From NCBI GenBank assembly GCA_039000515.1, contig JBCFYV010000935.1, positions 57,670,346 to 57,734,345 on the forward strand: a stretch of 64,000 nucleotides of DNA, given 5' to 3'. Position 1 is the first letter of the stretch; each line of letters begins with the position of its first letter. Below are positions 47,147-50,500 of the stretch, piece after piece. The position numbers and the translations under genes were made by a program. Source of the stretch: Timema cristinae (Eukaryota; Arthropoda; Insecta; Phasmatodea; Timematidae). Under the pieces are notes generated by a model that made no database searches, was not told the origin of the DNA, and was given only the letters and a program-made list of their open reading frames with translations.

Positions 47147-48483
47147 AGAGAGAGAGAGAGAGAGAAGAAGATAATTCGTGCCTTAAACAACGAGTTGGGG
47201 AATAAAACTGAGCAGGAGACCACCCAATCCGGGGCTCACGTGATCTCACAATAATCTGAATTGCCTAAAAAGAGGGAGATCGGGGTTCGAATCCCAACCT
47301 GGTGTAATGAGAGTATATATTTTTTCTCCTTGAATGATACACTTTCACTCCACGCAAATGTGGATACATTTCCTTCTAAACTCCTACCACCCTCATCTCT
47401 ACCACAATTAGTATCGATATGCAGATAGCCAGGACGGGTAGTAAGACGTTATGTTGGCGTCTAAGTAAACAATAAGACCTGGAGCGGTAATCGAACCCTG
47501 TGAGGTTAGATAGAGCTTGACGCCCCGGTGAACGCGTGTAACAAACATCCTGACCTGCCGTAAGTCTGACGGTAAGGACGCCGCCCAGCGGACAAGAAGA
47601 TCCCGACTAGCGTGTACTTCCTTCCTGAGTTCGGCGGCCTCTTCTGCCTCCCCCCCCCCCTCACCCCTCTCCTTAGAGTAACGGACCTCCCCTCCCCCCT
47701 TGCCAAGGTTCCATCACAGCGCGCTTTGCCGTCCAAATAAACACAAGAGAGACGCAATTTACAACTGATATATTATATACTTTATTATTAATATTAGCTT
47801 ATTGTTATTTTTTAACACTGCTATAATACTTATCATTATTATTATTATTATTATATTAATATTTTTTTTAACACCGCGTCTTATAAGCTGTTCGGGTTAT
47901 ACTTTTATTTACTAACCATACTAACAGTTTTAAGGGCTAGGAAGGTTATATTTAGAGGAAGTGTACCCGCATTTGCGTGAAGAGTGGAAACCCATATTGG
48001 AAAAACCACCATCAGTACATACGAGCGAGATTCGAACCTCGATCTAGCCTACTGCAAGGGTAGCGCGTTTAGAGCACGTGGCCACCGAAGTGGTTCATTA
48101 TTTTTATTGTTATTAATATTACATTTTAAATCCAACTTTCTGAATTATTTTGTGACAAAAGTGGTTCAGGTTTTTGAAAATTGGGATGATTATATTTAGA
48201 GGGGGGGGGGAATTATTACTTACATAAAAACATTAATACAACACTATTTTATTTTAATGTAAATTCCTCTTCTTTTGTGGAAGGGCACACACAAGGCAGC
48301 AACAAAGCTTCGACATTTAAGTCCATATTATATTATACATATATAAAAAAAAACACTCTAAAACAGAACTTTAAAAATGGATGAAACATAATAAATGAAT
48401 AAATGTAACTCTAAATTGGATAGTAATGGATAAAAATATCTAGCACGCGGGTAGTTGGACAAGGACACTCACGTCTTGACCAC
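3860..48483 (-). CDS. ZP-domain apical matrix protein, 13-exon gene (spliced model)
   Basis: Model of 13 exons whose phases agree at every junction (48483-48473, 44981-44933, 33584-33384, 22201-22052, 17902-17819, 15049-14916, 13472-13336, 9962-9808, 9561-9483, 8395-8233, 6269-6101, 5770-5711, 4038-3860). It predicts about 523 residues, counting one base that seems to be missing in exon 4. Order of parts: signal peptide (1-22), acidic Gly/Ser-rich segment (21-87), basic linker (88-138), ZP-N (cysteines 143, 173, 193, 238), ZP-C (272, 317, 335, 378, 383, 387, 392), KR cleavage site (402-403), membrane span (466-483) and a 40-residue tail. ZP proteins of this kind are secreted to the apical surface of insect epithelia, cleaved near the membrane, and polymerise into the matrix under the cuticle. 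The ZP sequence does not look like the Miniature/Dusky or PAN-containing Neyo/Nyobe/Trynity groups. Papillote-like is my best guess from memory. Both the start codon and the exon 4 frame are uncertain. Confidence 0.85.
5711..5770 (-). CDS. ZP gene exon 12: membrane-proximal exon
   Basis: A 60-base exon, one base carried in and one out, with acceptor tttcag and donor GTAAGA. It reads [19 protein letters not shown] and joins directly to the hydrophobic exon 13. Exons 11 and 13 also fit each other in phase, so skipping this exon would keep the frame and remove 20 residues. Confidence 0.8.
6101..6269 (-). CDS. ZP gene exon 11: end of ZP-C and cleavage site
   Basis: 169 bases, phase 0 in, one base out. 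Acceptor ttaactgtcacag, donor GTGAGT. It begins [18 protein letters not shown]. Cysteine 392 closes the ZP domain, and the basic KR at 402-403 is where ZP proteins are usually cut by a furin-like protease. A Thr/Ser/Glu-rich stalk follows (about 404-444). Two overlapping open frames exist here; the phase of exon 10 selects this one. Confidence 0.87.
6376..6613 (+). repeat. SINE B copy, subtype with GGTCTAA head
   Basis: Head cccacttcggtggtcacatg with ggtctgaggcatcactctcg, B box gggttcgaatcc, family body, and tail ctcaaacgggtagtaagacg. Lies in the intron just upstream of exon 11. Confidence 0.8.
7685..8120 (+). mobile_element. LINE 3' fragment with (CAAA)n tail and target-site duplication
   Basis: Flanked by a perfect 13-base direct repeat, caataagaagtgg, at 7672-7684 and 8121-8133. 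Ends in aaataaataaaccctttcaa followed by CAAA units. Near the 3' end is a hairpin (agagcccttcggggct). No long open frame is left. The 5' end is probably truncated, as is usual for LINEs. A related sequence lies on the minus strand at 61461-61720. Confidence 0.75.
8233..8395 (-). CDS. ZP gene exon 10: ZP-C core
   Basis: 163 bases; one base completes a glycine and the exon ends in phase 0 before GTAAGT. It encodes [15 protein letters not shown], then the [16 protein letters not shown] strand and the cysteine-rich [12 protein letters not shown] motif (cysteines 335, 378, 383, 387). This C-terminal ZP motif is the clearest family signature in the window. Confidence 0.93.
8549..8700 (+). repeat. 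Half copy of palindromic MITE P
   Basis: Contains the arm of the family (taattttcttcacatggtga and gttgaatatttgcc) seen complete at 18983-19305, but no opposite arm. Confidence 0.45.
8803..9131 (+). repeat. SINE A copy
   Basis: Head gtgacctggcggtcagggta, B box ggggttcaatcctcgg, body tttatctgattgccaaaccc, the caggcctccgccgtggttcg block, and the common tail, split by a short insertion before gatgcggtgc. Confidence 0.8.
9483..9561 (-). CDS. ZP gene exon 9: ZP-C
   Basis: 79 bases, two bases completing an aspartate and two carried out. Acceptor atttttcag, donor GTAAGA. It encodes [14 protein letters not shown] and [10 protein letters not shown], with cysteine 317 and the conserved NDCYAHNG motif of ZP-C. 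Confidence 0.92.
9808..9962 (-). CDS. ZP gene exon 8: start of ZP-C
   Basis: 155 bases, one base in and one out. Acceptor gtttctgacag, donor GTAAGT. It encodes [20 protein letters not shown] and ends [17 protein letters not shown]. Cysteine 272 opens the ZP-C module, and the VRVGDPLTL strand is characteristic of it. The join to exon 7 restores an uninterrupted FPFLDVEVATGNPV sequence. Confidence 0.92.
10407..10682 (-). repeat. SINE B copy with internal AG microsatellite
   Basis: Tail at the left (agcaccacttcttactaccc), head at the right (gcagccaccgaagtgg). An AG run at 10511-10548 has expanded inside the family body where other copies have gagggagagtgg. Confidence 0.75.
10700..10850 (+). repeat. 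SINE B fragment, head missing
   Basis: Starts in the B-box end (cgatcgggtgtagtgagc) and runs through the body to a decayed tail (cctgaatggttata). Confidence 0.55.
11355..11555 (-). repeat. SINE C copy (tRNA-derived)
   Basis: On the minus strand: tRNA-like head, B-box region gggtttggttcccggcatgg, and the body ggccggggactggatgctgt. The same pieces occur at 26115-26290 and 45095-45262. Confidence 0.6.
12785..12857 (+). repeat. tRNA-Lys-like sequence
   Basis: ggatagctcagttagtagag (A box), ctttaatcc as anticodon loop and tgtgttcaaatctcc as B box resemble tRNA-Lys. The stems do not pair well and the acceptor end is decayed, so this is a pseudogene or a SINE head, not an active tRNA gene. Confidence 0.45.
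13336..13472 (-). CDS. ZP gene exon 7: end of ZP-N
   Basis: 137 bases, phase 0 in, two bases out. Acceptor tatcttacag, donor GTGAGT. It encodes [20 protein letters not shown] and then the [13 protein letters not shown] motif with cysteine 238, the last of the four ZP-N cysteines. The sequence [10 protein letters not shown] is the usual ZP-N strand just before the final cysteine. Confidence 0.9.
13617..13905 (+). repeat. SINE A copy
   Basis: Complete: ggtgacctagtggtctaggg head, ccggggttcaaccctcggtc B box, body and tail (gaacgggtagtaagacgcgg) with TAA units. Lies about 145 bases upstream of the acceptor of ZP exon 7. Confidence 0.85.
13975..14860. repeat. Diverged tandem duplication of an unclassified element
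   Basis: Two similar blocks of about 400 bases (13975-14365 and 14480-14850). Both contain ataaac-atatatttt, gatggttgttttcaaa-type, aacgagttattt-type and tagaagcatg sequences, and end gtgtgaaagcacagtaa. Family unknown; a poly-C tract (14866-14879) follows. Confidence 0.5.
14916..15049 (-). CDS. ZP gene exon 6: ZP-N
   Basis: 134 bases with acceptor gtcacgcag and donor GTGAGT. It completes a glycine with exon 5 and ends in phase 0. It encodes [20 protein letters not shown] and a following [10 protein letters not shown] motif, containing ZP-N cysteines 173 and 193 and an NGT glycosylation site at 177. This layout is typical of insect cuticulin-type ZP proteins. The exon is GC-rich and lies in an AT-rich intron background. 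Confidence 0.9.
15171..15670 (+). repeat. SINE B copy interrupted by a hAT-like MITE
   Basis: The head starts at 15171 (cccatttgggtgtgcgaatg), breaks after ggtctaaggct, and resumes at 15448 with gtctaaggcgtcactctcac. Body and tail follow to acccgaacggatagtaagac. Confidence 0.75.
15200..15447. mobile_element. hAT-like MITE inside SINE B
   Basis: Terminal inverted repeats cagtggttctcaaact at the left and agttttagaactactg at the right. The 8-base direct repeat gtctaagg flanks it (15190-15197, 15448-15455; two extra bases on the left). An 8-base duplication and CAG termini fit the hAT superfamily. No open frame. Confidence 0.72.
16203..17470 (-). pseudogene. Decayed RTE-like LINE reverse transcriptase
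   Basis: Minus-strand translation shows remnants in the right order for a LINE reverse transcriptase, with frameshifts and stops. NGLK-stop-GDARSP is the conserved NGLKQGDALSP motif (about 17115-17150). [11 protein letters not shown] and [12 protein letters not shown] follow (about 16500-16610), then [13 protein letters not shown] near the C-terminus (about 16385-16440). The order and motifs fit RTE-type elements. Five 13-base repeats sit within it at 16851-16914. Long dead. Confidence 0.7.
16851..16914 (+). repeat. 13-bp tandem repeat, about five copies
   Basis: Unit gtgttatcagcat, with the last copies changed to gcgtgtgttatc. Lies inside the decayed LINE. Confidence 0.75.
17819..17902 (-). 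CDS. ZP gene exon 5: start of ZP-N
   Basis: 84 bases, one base carried in and one carried out. Acceptor tgtttgcag, donor GTAATG. It reads [20 protein letters not shown] followed by GGLLYSA, the first strand of the ZP-N module with its first conserved cysteine (143) and an NGS glycosylation site (155). The two other frames give either an immediate stop or no ZP match. A SINE A copy starts about 60 bases upstream of its acceptor. Confidence 0.88.
17960..18238 (+). repeat. SINE A copy with 11-bp target-site duplication
   Basis: Head lacks the first bases (gggtggtctaagggtaagg) but the rest is complete. Flanked by aacaaatagat at 17949-17959 and 18239-18249. Lies just upstream of the acceptor of ZP exon 5. 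Confidence 0.85.
18770..18940 (-). repeat. SINE B fragment
   Basis: Body (cctcatttgcgcggagg, gagaaaccatttaaaag) and B-box region (ccgggattcagaccccaatg) recognisable; tail lost. Confidence 0.5.
18983..19305. mobile_element. Palindromic MITE P, complete copy
   Basis: About 320 bases that fold back almost end to end. Left arm: ttttttgcagttttt, gaatttaattttcttcacg, caacagttgttgaatatctg. Right arm, inverted: cagatattcaacaac, gaagaaaattaaactctttg, aaaactgcaaaaac. No coding capacity. Other copies are near 8549, 24080 and 26766. Confidence 0.65.
19358..19373 (+). repeat. Poly-G tract
   Basis: A run of about 15 G next to the right arm of MITE P. Runs like this are error-prone in sequencing. Confidence 0.7.
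19722..20008 (-). repeat. SINE A copy with 13-bp target-site duplication
   Basis: Complete SINE A in reverse, tail at left, head at right (ccaggtcacc). Flanked by a perfect ttgaagttaatat at 19709-19721 and 20009-20021. Confidence 0.9.
20021..20634. mobile_element. Non-autonomous element with long terminal inverted repeats
   Basis: The left end (tacagggtgtattttaattg, gttaaatattctagg, gtattcccat) is mirrored at the right end (caattaagactcattgta, ttagaatatttgacg, atgggaataagccc). The inverted repeats are about 90 bases and imperfect. No transposase; a 66-codon AT-rich open frame inside is not convincing. Confidence 0.55.
21150..21276 (+). repeat. SINE B fragment
   Basis: B-box end and body (gggaggtcagggatcggg, cccactctccctcacg, ttcctaatctata); the tail is cut where the next element starts. 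Confidence 0.5.
21277..21780. mobile_element. hAT-like MITE containing a 40-bp triplication
   Basis: Ends aagatcttcaacctc and gggttgaaggcccct are inverted versions of each other. Inside, gtgggccgcaa occurs in both halves in opposite settings, as in hAT-like MITEs. It carries the 40-bp tandem repeat at 21408-21527. Confidence 0.5.
21408..21527 (+). repeat. 40-bp tandem repeat, three copies
   Basis: Unit starts tgcaccctcccatgaatcat at 21408, 21448 and 21488. Copies 1 and 2 are identical; copy 3 differs near its end. Confidence 0.9.
22052..22201 (-). CDS. ZP gene exon 4: basic linker, apparent frameshift
   Basis: Acceptor tctcgtgcag at 22202-22204, donor GTGAGT after 22052. From the acceptor the phase-0 frame reads [20 protein letters not shown] and stays open. 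The donor end, however, must leave one base to join exon 5, and only another frame does so ([16 protein letters not shown], then H). The two parts join if one C were added to a run of five C (22110-22114, G on the plus strand). The exon would then be 151 bases, exactly phase 0 in and phase 1 out. The linker is basic and proline-rich and leads straight into the ZP domain. A sequencing or assembly error is the simplest cause. A true allelic frameshift is possible. Confidence 0.7.
23185..23295 (+). repeat. SINE D fragment
   Basis: Body only: gagcaataaaaatccgtagc, acaacttcctta, gtcgattatggcccgtac. Matches the 3' part of the copies at 27000 and 53750. Confidence 0.5.
24080..24400. mobile_element. 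Palindromic MITE P copy
   Basis: Arms gtttaattttcttcacctgg with gttgttgaatatttgtc on the left and gacagatattcatcaactg with gaataaaattaaac on the right. More diverged than the copy at 18983. Confidence 0.5.
24867..25160 (+). repeat. SINE A copy
   Basis: Complete, from ggtgacctggcggtctaggg to gtaagacgcggtgatgataa with an interrupted TAA tail. Confidence 0.85.
26115..26290 (+). repeat. SINE C copy
   Basis: tRNA-like head (tagctcattcagtagcgtct, B box ggactcaattcctgg) and the body gataaattaacggccggagg then actgggtgctgtgtc. Confidence 0.6.
26766..26960. mobile_element. MITE P-like hairpin
   Basis: The perfect 13-base arms gtcttgggcattg (26821-26833) and caatgcccaagac (26888-26900) lie inside longer, imperfect arms that match MITE P (ttaattttctac, gatattcaagaactgttgaa). 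Confidence 0.5.
27000..27195 (+). repeat. SINE D copy
   Basis: tRNA-like head cggtggtcttggggtaaaat, B-box region tggttcacacccagc, then the body aaaatccgtagcacaacttt and gtcgatcgtggcatggg. Confidence 0.6.
27290..27618 (+). mobile_element. LINE 3' end with (GAT)n tail
   Basis: Broken plus-strand translation has LINE-like C-terminal words ([19 protein letters not shown], then RKRWKKEI) and ends in a run of GAT units. The same sequence lies in reverse at 49360-49570. Confidence 0.5.
27828..28015 (-). repeat. SINE B copy, head truncated
   Basis: Tail (gcgtcttactacctgttcgg), body (gaagtgtacccgcatttaaa) and B-box region (cggatttgaacactgatctc). The tRNA head is missing. Confidence 0.65.
28392..28470. 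mobile_element. hAT-like MITE end
   Basis: cagtgtttctcaaactgtgg followed by tccgcggtg is the typical end of hAT-like MITEs and resembles the left end at 15200. The other end is not clear. Confidence 0.35.
28799..29046 (+). repeat. SINE B copy
   Basis: Complete: cccacttcggtggccgcgtg head, ctactctcgcagtagactag, aaggttcgaatctctg B box, body, and tail cccggacgggtggtaagacg. Confidence 0.85.
29562..29802 (-). repeat. SINE B copy
   Basis: Tail at left (ttgcgtcttactaaccactc), head at right (ctacgccaccgaagtggg), B-box region gagattagaacctcgatctc. Confidence 0.8.
29940..30805 (-). repeat. R700 dispersed repeat, split by SINE A
   Basis: Matches the elements at 52220-52925 (same strand) and 32085-32800 (opposite strand). 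Shared words include tttgtatctcaaatagtt, gtgccctcagagtcattttc and cagggggtcatgaaacgttg. A SINE A copy at 30250-30531 interrupts it. No open frame recognised. Confidence 0.6.
30250..30531 (-). repeat. SINE A copy inside R700
   Basis: Complete, tail at left (agcaccacgtcttactaccc), head at right (ctagaccaccaggtcacc). Confidence 0.85.
31305..31610 (-). repeat. SINE B copy, expanded
   Basis: Tail decayed (cactgctcttactacatatt), body (cagcatttgcatgcaaggaa) and B-box region (caggattcgaaccccaatct) clear. A stretch with ATA units (31395-31460) is inserted. Confidence 0.6.
32085..32800 (+). repeat. R700 dispersed repeat, plus-strand copy
   Basis: Starts cctcatagagaaagtattgt, continues catgaccccctgaaac and cttaccgattgggctaaaac, and ends near catagagtaagtaagtaac. 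Mirrors 52220-52925. Confidence 0.6.
32939..33226 (+). repeat. SINE B copy with 9-bp target-site duplication and long TAA tail
   Basis: Complete: cccgcctcggtggcgtagtt head, gaagttcgaatctcgtcgg B box, body, and tail cccgaacgggtagtaagacg, then about 14 TAA units. Flanked by ttctaatat at 32925-32933 and 33227-33235. The long uniform tail suggests a young insertion. Confidence 0.9.
33384..33584 (-). CDS. ZP gene exon 3: acidic Gly/Ser-rich segment
   Basis: 201 bases, 67 codons, phase 0 at both ends. The acceptor is tgtgtttcag and the donor GTTAGT. It starts [17 protein letters not shown] and continues with a glutamate- and serine-rich stretch that looks unstructured (residues 21-87). The other two frames hit stops within the first codons, which fixes the frame. 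It is far more GC-rich than its surroundings. A decayed 61-bp minisatellite begins about 40 bases upstream of its acceptor. Confidence 0.78.
33623..34460 (+). repeat. 61-bp minisatellite, about 13 copies
   Basis: Unit contains cttactatagactagactac, cgccatctttgtattacaca and aggcacaggattacaagctc. The last units (34205-34460) are nearly identical. The middle ones (33720-34190) are scrambled by many one- and two-base deletions, which suggests poor consensus quality as well as decay. Confidence 0.85.
34975..35130 (-). repeat. SINE B fragment
   Basis: Body (aaatgtacccacattcttgt) and B-box region (ccgggactcgaatcctgata); tail and head are lost. Confidence 0.5.
36120..36354. mobile_element. Tc1/mariner-like MITE, 235 bp
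   Basis: Inverted ends cagtagccccatggctta and agccacgggactactg with inner repeats ggtgctgactgacagctcac and its inverse. Same length as the copy at 53924. Right flank TA, left flank AA. Confidence 0.75.
36683..37010 (+). repeat. SINE A copy with long TAA tail
   Basis: Head slightly shortened (ggtgacttaggggtaaggtg), B box ggggttcaatcctcgg, full body and tail, then about 22 TAA units. Confidence 0.85.
38053..38325 (+). repeat. SINE A copy with 12-bp target-site duplication
   Basis: Complete, from gggtgacctggcggtctagg to gtggtgctaataat. Flanked by attaacgatgat at 38041-38052 and 38326-38337. Confidence 0.9.
38335..38490 (-). repeat. SINE B fragment
   Basis: Body (agaggaagtgtggccgcatt) and part of the head (gtgagagtgacgcgtta). 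It directly follows SINE A; the tail is missing. Confidence 0.5.
38859..39078 (-). repeat. 5'-truncated SINE A with 13-bp target-site duplication
   Basis: Has tail and body but stops at aaatctgtgc, so the tRNA head is missing. Flanked by a perfect aataaacaaaatt at 38846-38858 and 39079-39091. Confidence 0.9.
39580..40440 (+). repeat. SINE E copy split by a minus-strand insert
   Basis: Head (ctggctacagatccagaggt, cccgggttagatccccgg) and gaagagctacttgg match 63414-63690. Its 3' part resumes near 40375 (caaatgttgggactatc, ggccgctcggtcggtc). The insert at about 39716-40370 starts with TTTA units, as expected for a LINE 3' tail on the minus strand, and is GC-rich. Its coding frame is not recognised. 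Confidence 0.5.
40748..40915 (-). repeat. SINE B fragment
   Basis: Decayed tail (ttggcgtcttactacccgac), body (agtgtaccatcatttgcggg) and start of the B-box region. Confidence 0.55.
41510..41920 (+). repeat. SINE B copy interrupted by a hAT-like MITE
   Basis: Head cccgcttcattggtcacatt to about 41540, then the MITE, then gtctaagtcctcactctcag at 41728, a worn B box (gatttgaatctcg) and a decayed body and tail. Confidence 0.6.
41541..41727. mobile_element. hAT-like MITE inside SINE B
   Basis: Ends cagggggtcggtaacc and ggttgccaaccgctg are inverted matches, and gtgggccg occurs near both ends. Different from the MITE at 15200 but at the same SINE position. Flanks gacttaat and gtctaagt are a worn duplication. 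Confidence 0.6.
41952..42240 (-). repeat. SINE A copy
   Basis: Complete, tail at left (tagcaccgcgtattactacc), head at right (accatcaggtcacc). Confidence 0.85.
42378..42598 (-). repeat. SINE B copy
   Basis: Worn tail, body (aacccacatttgcgtggagg), B-box region (acgagattcgaacctcgatc) and head (cggccaccgaaacgg). Confidence 0.75.
42908..42958 (+). repeat. TAA microsatellite
   Basis: About 16 TAA units with no SINE tail in front of it. Confidence 0.8.
43085..43215 (+). repeat. tRNA-like SINE, single copy
   Basis: Head ggcctctttggtctaatgat, B box ctgggttcgattatcagc, then a body not seen elsewhere in the window. Confidence 0.4.
43583..43855 (+). repeat. SINE A copy
   Basis: Complete except for a gap in the distal body (the block caccctaccattacacatta is mostly missing) before cgggtggtgagacacggtgc. 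Confidence 0.85.
43928..44092 (+). pseudogene. Possible pogo/Tigger-type transposase C-terminal remnant
   Basis: Frame from GATGATGGAATG reads [20 protein letters not shown], then an acidic [16 protein letters not shown] stretch, up to a stop at about 44090. Acidic ends of this kind, with a TD-x-x-I start, are known from pogo/Tigger transposases. Nothing upstream supports a full gene; it may be chance. Confidence 0.25.
44487..44626 (+). repeat. 5'-truncated SINE A
   Basis: Starts in the body at caggccgccaccgtggttcg and runs through the common tail. No head. Confidence 0.75.
44933..44981 (-). CDS. ZP gene exon 2: signal-peptide core
   Basis: A 49-base exon with a pyrimidine-rich acceptor (tttttgttccag) and a GTAAGA donor. 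Two bases come from exon 1 and the exon leaves in phase 0. It reads [16 protein letters not shown], a basic start followed by a hydrophobic core, as in a signal peptide. It has no in-frame ATG, so the start lies upstream. Only the phase that gives this peptide joins without a stop to exon 3, which is open in one frame only when entered here. Confidence 0.72.
45095..45262 (+). repeat. SINE C copy
   Basis: Head ccgacaccttagatcagtcg, B box gggtttgattcccacc, body attaacggtcggggattgg and ttgtgtctgtcctagtctta. Confidence 0.65.
45522..45793 (-). repeat. SINE A copy
   Basis: Complete, tail at left (gcaccgcgtcttactacccg), head at right (ctagaccgccaggtcacc). TA repeats lie on both sides (45493-45512, 45823-45850). 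Confidence 0.85.
45880..45975 (-). repeat. SINE B fragment
   Basis: Short piece of the body (gaaggagatggaaaacc) with worn ends. Confidence 0.3.
46168..46480 (+). repeat. SINE A copy with 12-bp target-site duplication and long TAA tail
   Basis: Complete. Ends in about 17 TAA units. Flanked by atatagactata at 46156-46167 and 46481-46492. Confidence 0.92.
47099..47166 (+). repeat. TA/GA microsatellite
   Basis: About 23 TA units followed by about 11 GA units. Confidence 0.9.
47228..47452 (+). repeat. SINE B copy, worn
   Basis: Head worn (cacgtgatctcacaataatc), B box ggggttcgaatcccaacc, body, and tail gccaggacgggtagtaagac. Confidence 0.65.
47500..47760. other. GC- and CpG-rich block in intron 1, unassigned
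   Basis: Rich in CpG and C runs, unlike its surroundings. The minus strand has an open frame of 83 codons, but its Arg/Gly bias follows base composition and there is no splice support. Confidence 0.3.
47868..48091 (-). repeat. SINE B copy
   Basis: Tail at left (caccgcgtcttataagctgt), B-box region (cgagattcgaacctcgatct), head at right (gtggccaccgaagtgg). Confidence 0.8.
48473..48483 (-). CDS. ZP gene, putative first coding exon (GTG start)
   Basis: Coding part of a putative first exon. It ends at 48473 before a strong GTGAGT donor and leaves two bases over, which fits exon 2. The frame reads GTG-GTC-AAG-AC, and the GTG sits in an ideal Kozak context (ACC before, G after). An upstream in-frame TGA lies about 55 bases away with no ATG in between. 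Read as Met, it gives an N-terminus of Met-Val-Lys-Thr followed by the hydrophobic core of exon 2, which is a typical signal peptide. The start could be a real non-AUG codon, a sequence error for ATG, or not the true start. Another phase-compatible ATG with a GTAAGA donor lies at 49701-49679. Confidence 0.5.
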
Positions 48484-48577
48484 GGTGATTCGGATGGTTG
48501 GCGTTCGGGTGGTTGATGTTCTACGGTATCAATGATTATACACAGTAACTCGCTTTGGTCGTTATGGGCTCCGCCCC
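48474..48577 (-). promoter_or_regulatory. Possible 5' UTR and promoter with GC box
   Basis: Upstream of the putative start the minus strand has a C-rich leader. About 85 bases further up is a GC box, seen as gctccgcccc on the plus strand at 48568-48577. No clear TATA box is seen. This is a suggestion from position and composition only. Confidence 0.3.
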
Positions 48578-49359
48578 CTAAACCCCCAGTGAGTGTAAAC
48601 TAATGTAATTCCAGCATTGTTTTGAACGTTGATTTATTTTTACAATTTTATGAGTCTAGCTTTTCCATAAGTGTGTCATAAAATTTAAAAATATGTGGAA
48701 AATGTGCAAAATTTACCTAAAGTAAAAATATCTAGTTCTGGTACAATTCGTTTTTTTATAGGTCTTACCGTTTAGCCACAAGAAGCCTCCAAAGAAAGGT
48801 CCGCGCCGACTTTAAAGTTGCTCCGCAATTTGAATTTTTTTGGGAGTTAAAAACTTTTTTTTTCTTACTTTTTGGAATTTTACCATCGGTTACAGGCTAA
48901 AAGCTATAAGTTTGCCAAATTTAAAGTTTCTAGCTCATCTGGAAGTGGGTAAACATTAATGTCAGTGAGTGAGCTTTATATTATAGTGATTAACAATAAC
49001 CATCCCTATTATTAATTGCTCAAGATCCTTTTTCTAGTCTTAGCTTTAATATGTAGATAAAAAAAAAATCACAATCGGTCTTATTGCTTCATTTGCTAAA
49101 GCGGATTTTTTTTTTTTTTTGTGGTTAACTAGAACTTCACCAAGTCGGAGGATCTGAAAGATTTGTCTCAAAGATAAAACCATTCTTTGTATCATCTGAA
49201 ACAACTTTGTAACTCACTTTATGACAGACTCTGTCTGCTCTAAGCCTTCAAAACCTACATTGATTTATAACCCGAAAAAAGAAAGCCGAATGATTGAATT
49301 ATGATAATAGGGTTTCTATATATTATAGGCTTGCATTTAAAAGCTTACTCTTCATCATT

Positions 49360-49570
49360 ATCATCATCATCAACAACTGTTTAAAGCCTAAGTTTATTAA
49401 AATGCCTCCATCTTCCTCTTTACTTTCACCATTCTTCTCCTTTCACTCACACACGTTCTGTTATCTACTTCTTCCATCTCTTTCTTGGCCTTCCTTGCTG
49501 TCCTTTTCCTCTTACTAATCCGTTTTCTTACACTGTATATCATCTCAGAGGTAGCTACATGGCTACTACT
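49360..49570 (-). mobile_element. LINE 3' end, minus-strand copy
   Basis: Reverse complement of the type at 27290-27618, with the ATC-rich tail at 49350-49378. Frame broken. Confidence 0.5.
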
Positions 49571-49872
49571 GGGAAACAGCGTTGCCATTCTCTCGTTATC
49601 GTGTGATCAATCTCTCCTCAAATATAAGACAAGTTTAGCAACGCTGGTTAGTCGAGGTTGCCAGTAGCTTCCTCTTACCCCAGCACACCACCTTCAGACA
49701 TGACCGAGAATAAGGAGACTTGGCAACAGTTAACTGAGAAAGAGAGCGATGATAAACTTTTCTCCGTAAGACCTAGAGTTCCCTCAGCGATGATGTTGGG
49801 TGTAGCTTTGATAAACCACCGAAACTAGGATATTTTGTGGTGGTTGAAAGTACATAACAGTTGTTTGTGTCT

Positions 49873-50015
49873 CGCGTCTTATAGTACTCATACATTATGC
49901 AGTACTTACATTAATGCGAAAGGAATGAGGAAGGAAGCGTTTTAAAGGTAATATACCCGCATTAGCTTGGAAGGAGAGTGGGAAACAATTTTATGAAAAA
50001 AATCTTGCAGCCCCC
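49873..50015 (-). repeat. SINE B fragment
   Basis: Tail decayed (tcgcgtcttatagtactcat), body (tatacccgcattagcttgga); head missing. Confidence 0.5.
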
Positions 50016-50162
50016 GAGTACGTTCTGTGCGGCCCACCAGTTCAAATTGAAATACTTTAAATTTCAGAAATAGACAACAAATTAGCCTTTTGTAACTGAC
50101 GTAGATGCTCGCTAATTTCAATCTAGTTTCAAAAATCGTAAATATAGTGTTACTTATGTAAT

Positions 50163-50335
50163 GACCCGCTTCGGTGGTCGCAAGGTCTAACGCGCTATTT
50201 GGTGCACTAATAATGGTTTTCCACTCTTCCTCCACACAAATGCTGGCGTTCTTCCTATAAATATAACCTTCCTAATCCCTAAAACCATTATAGTAATTCG
50301 TACATGAGCGTATAACCCAAGCGGGTAATAAAACG
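50163..50335 (+). repeat. SINE B copy with internal deletion
   Basis: Head cccgcttcggtggtcgcaag and ggtctaacgcgctatt jump straight to ggtgcactaataatgg, so the anticodon arm and B box are gone. Tail gcgtataacccaagcgggta. Confidence 0.7.
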
Positions 50336-50500
50336 TTAGAGGAAGTTAACCCGCATTTTCGTGGAGGGAGAGTGGAAAACCATTTAGGAAAAGCCACCCC
50401 TAGTTCACCCGACCGAGATTCGAACCTCGATCTCCCCGTCCTCAGCAGTCGAGCTCAACACGACAAGCGCGTTAGCCAACTACGCCACCGAGGCGGGTGT
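50336..50500 (-). repeat. SINE B copy joined tail to tail with the previous one
   Basis: Starts in the body (agaggaagttaacccgcatt), B-box region gagattcgaacctcgatctc, head ctacgccaccgaggcggg. Its own tail is missing; it meets the plus-strand copy in inverted orientation. Confidence 0.75.
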
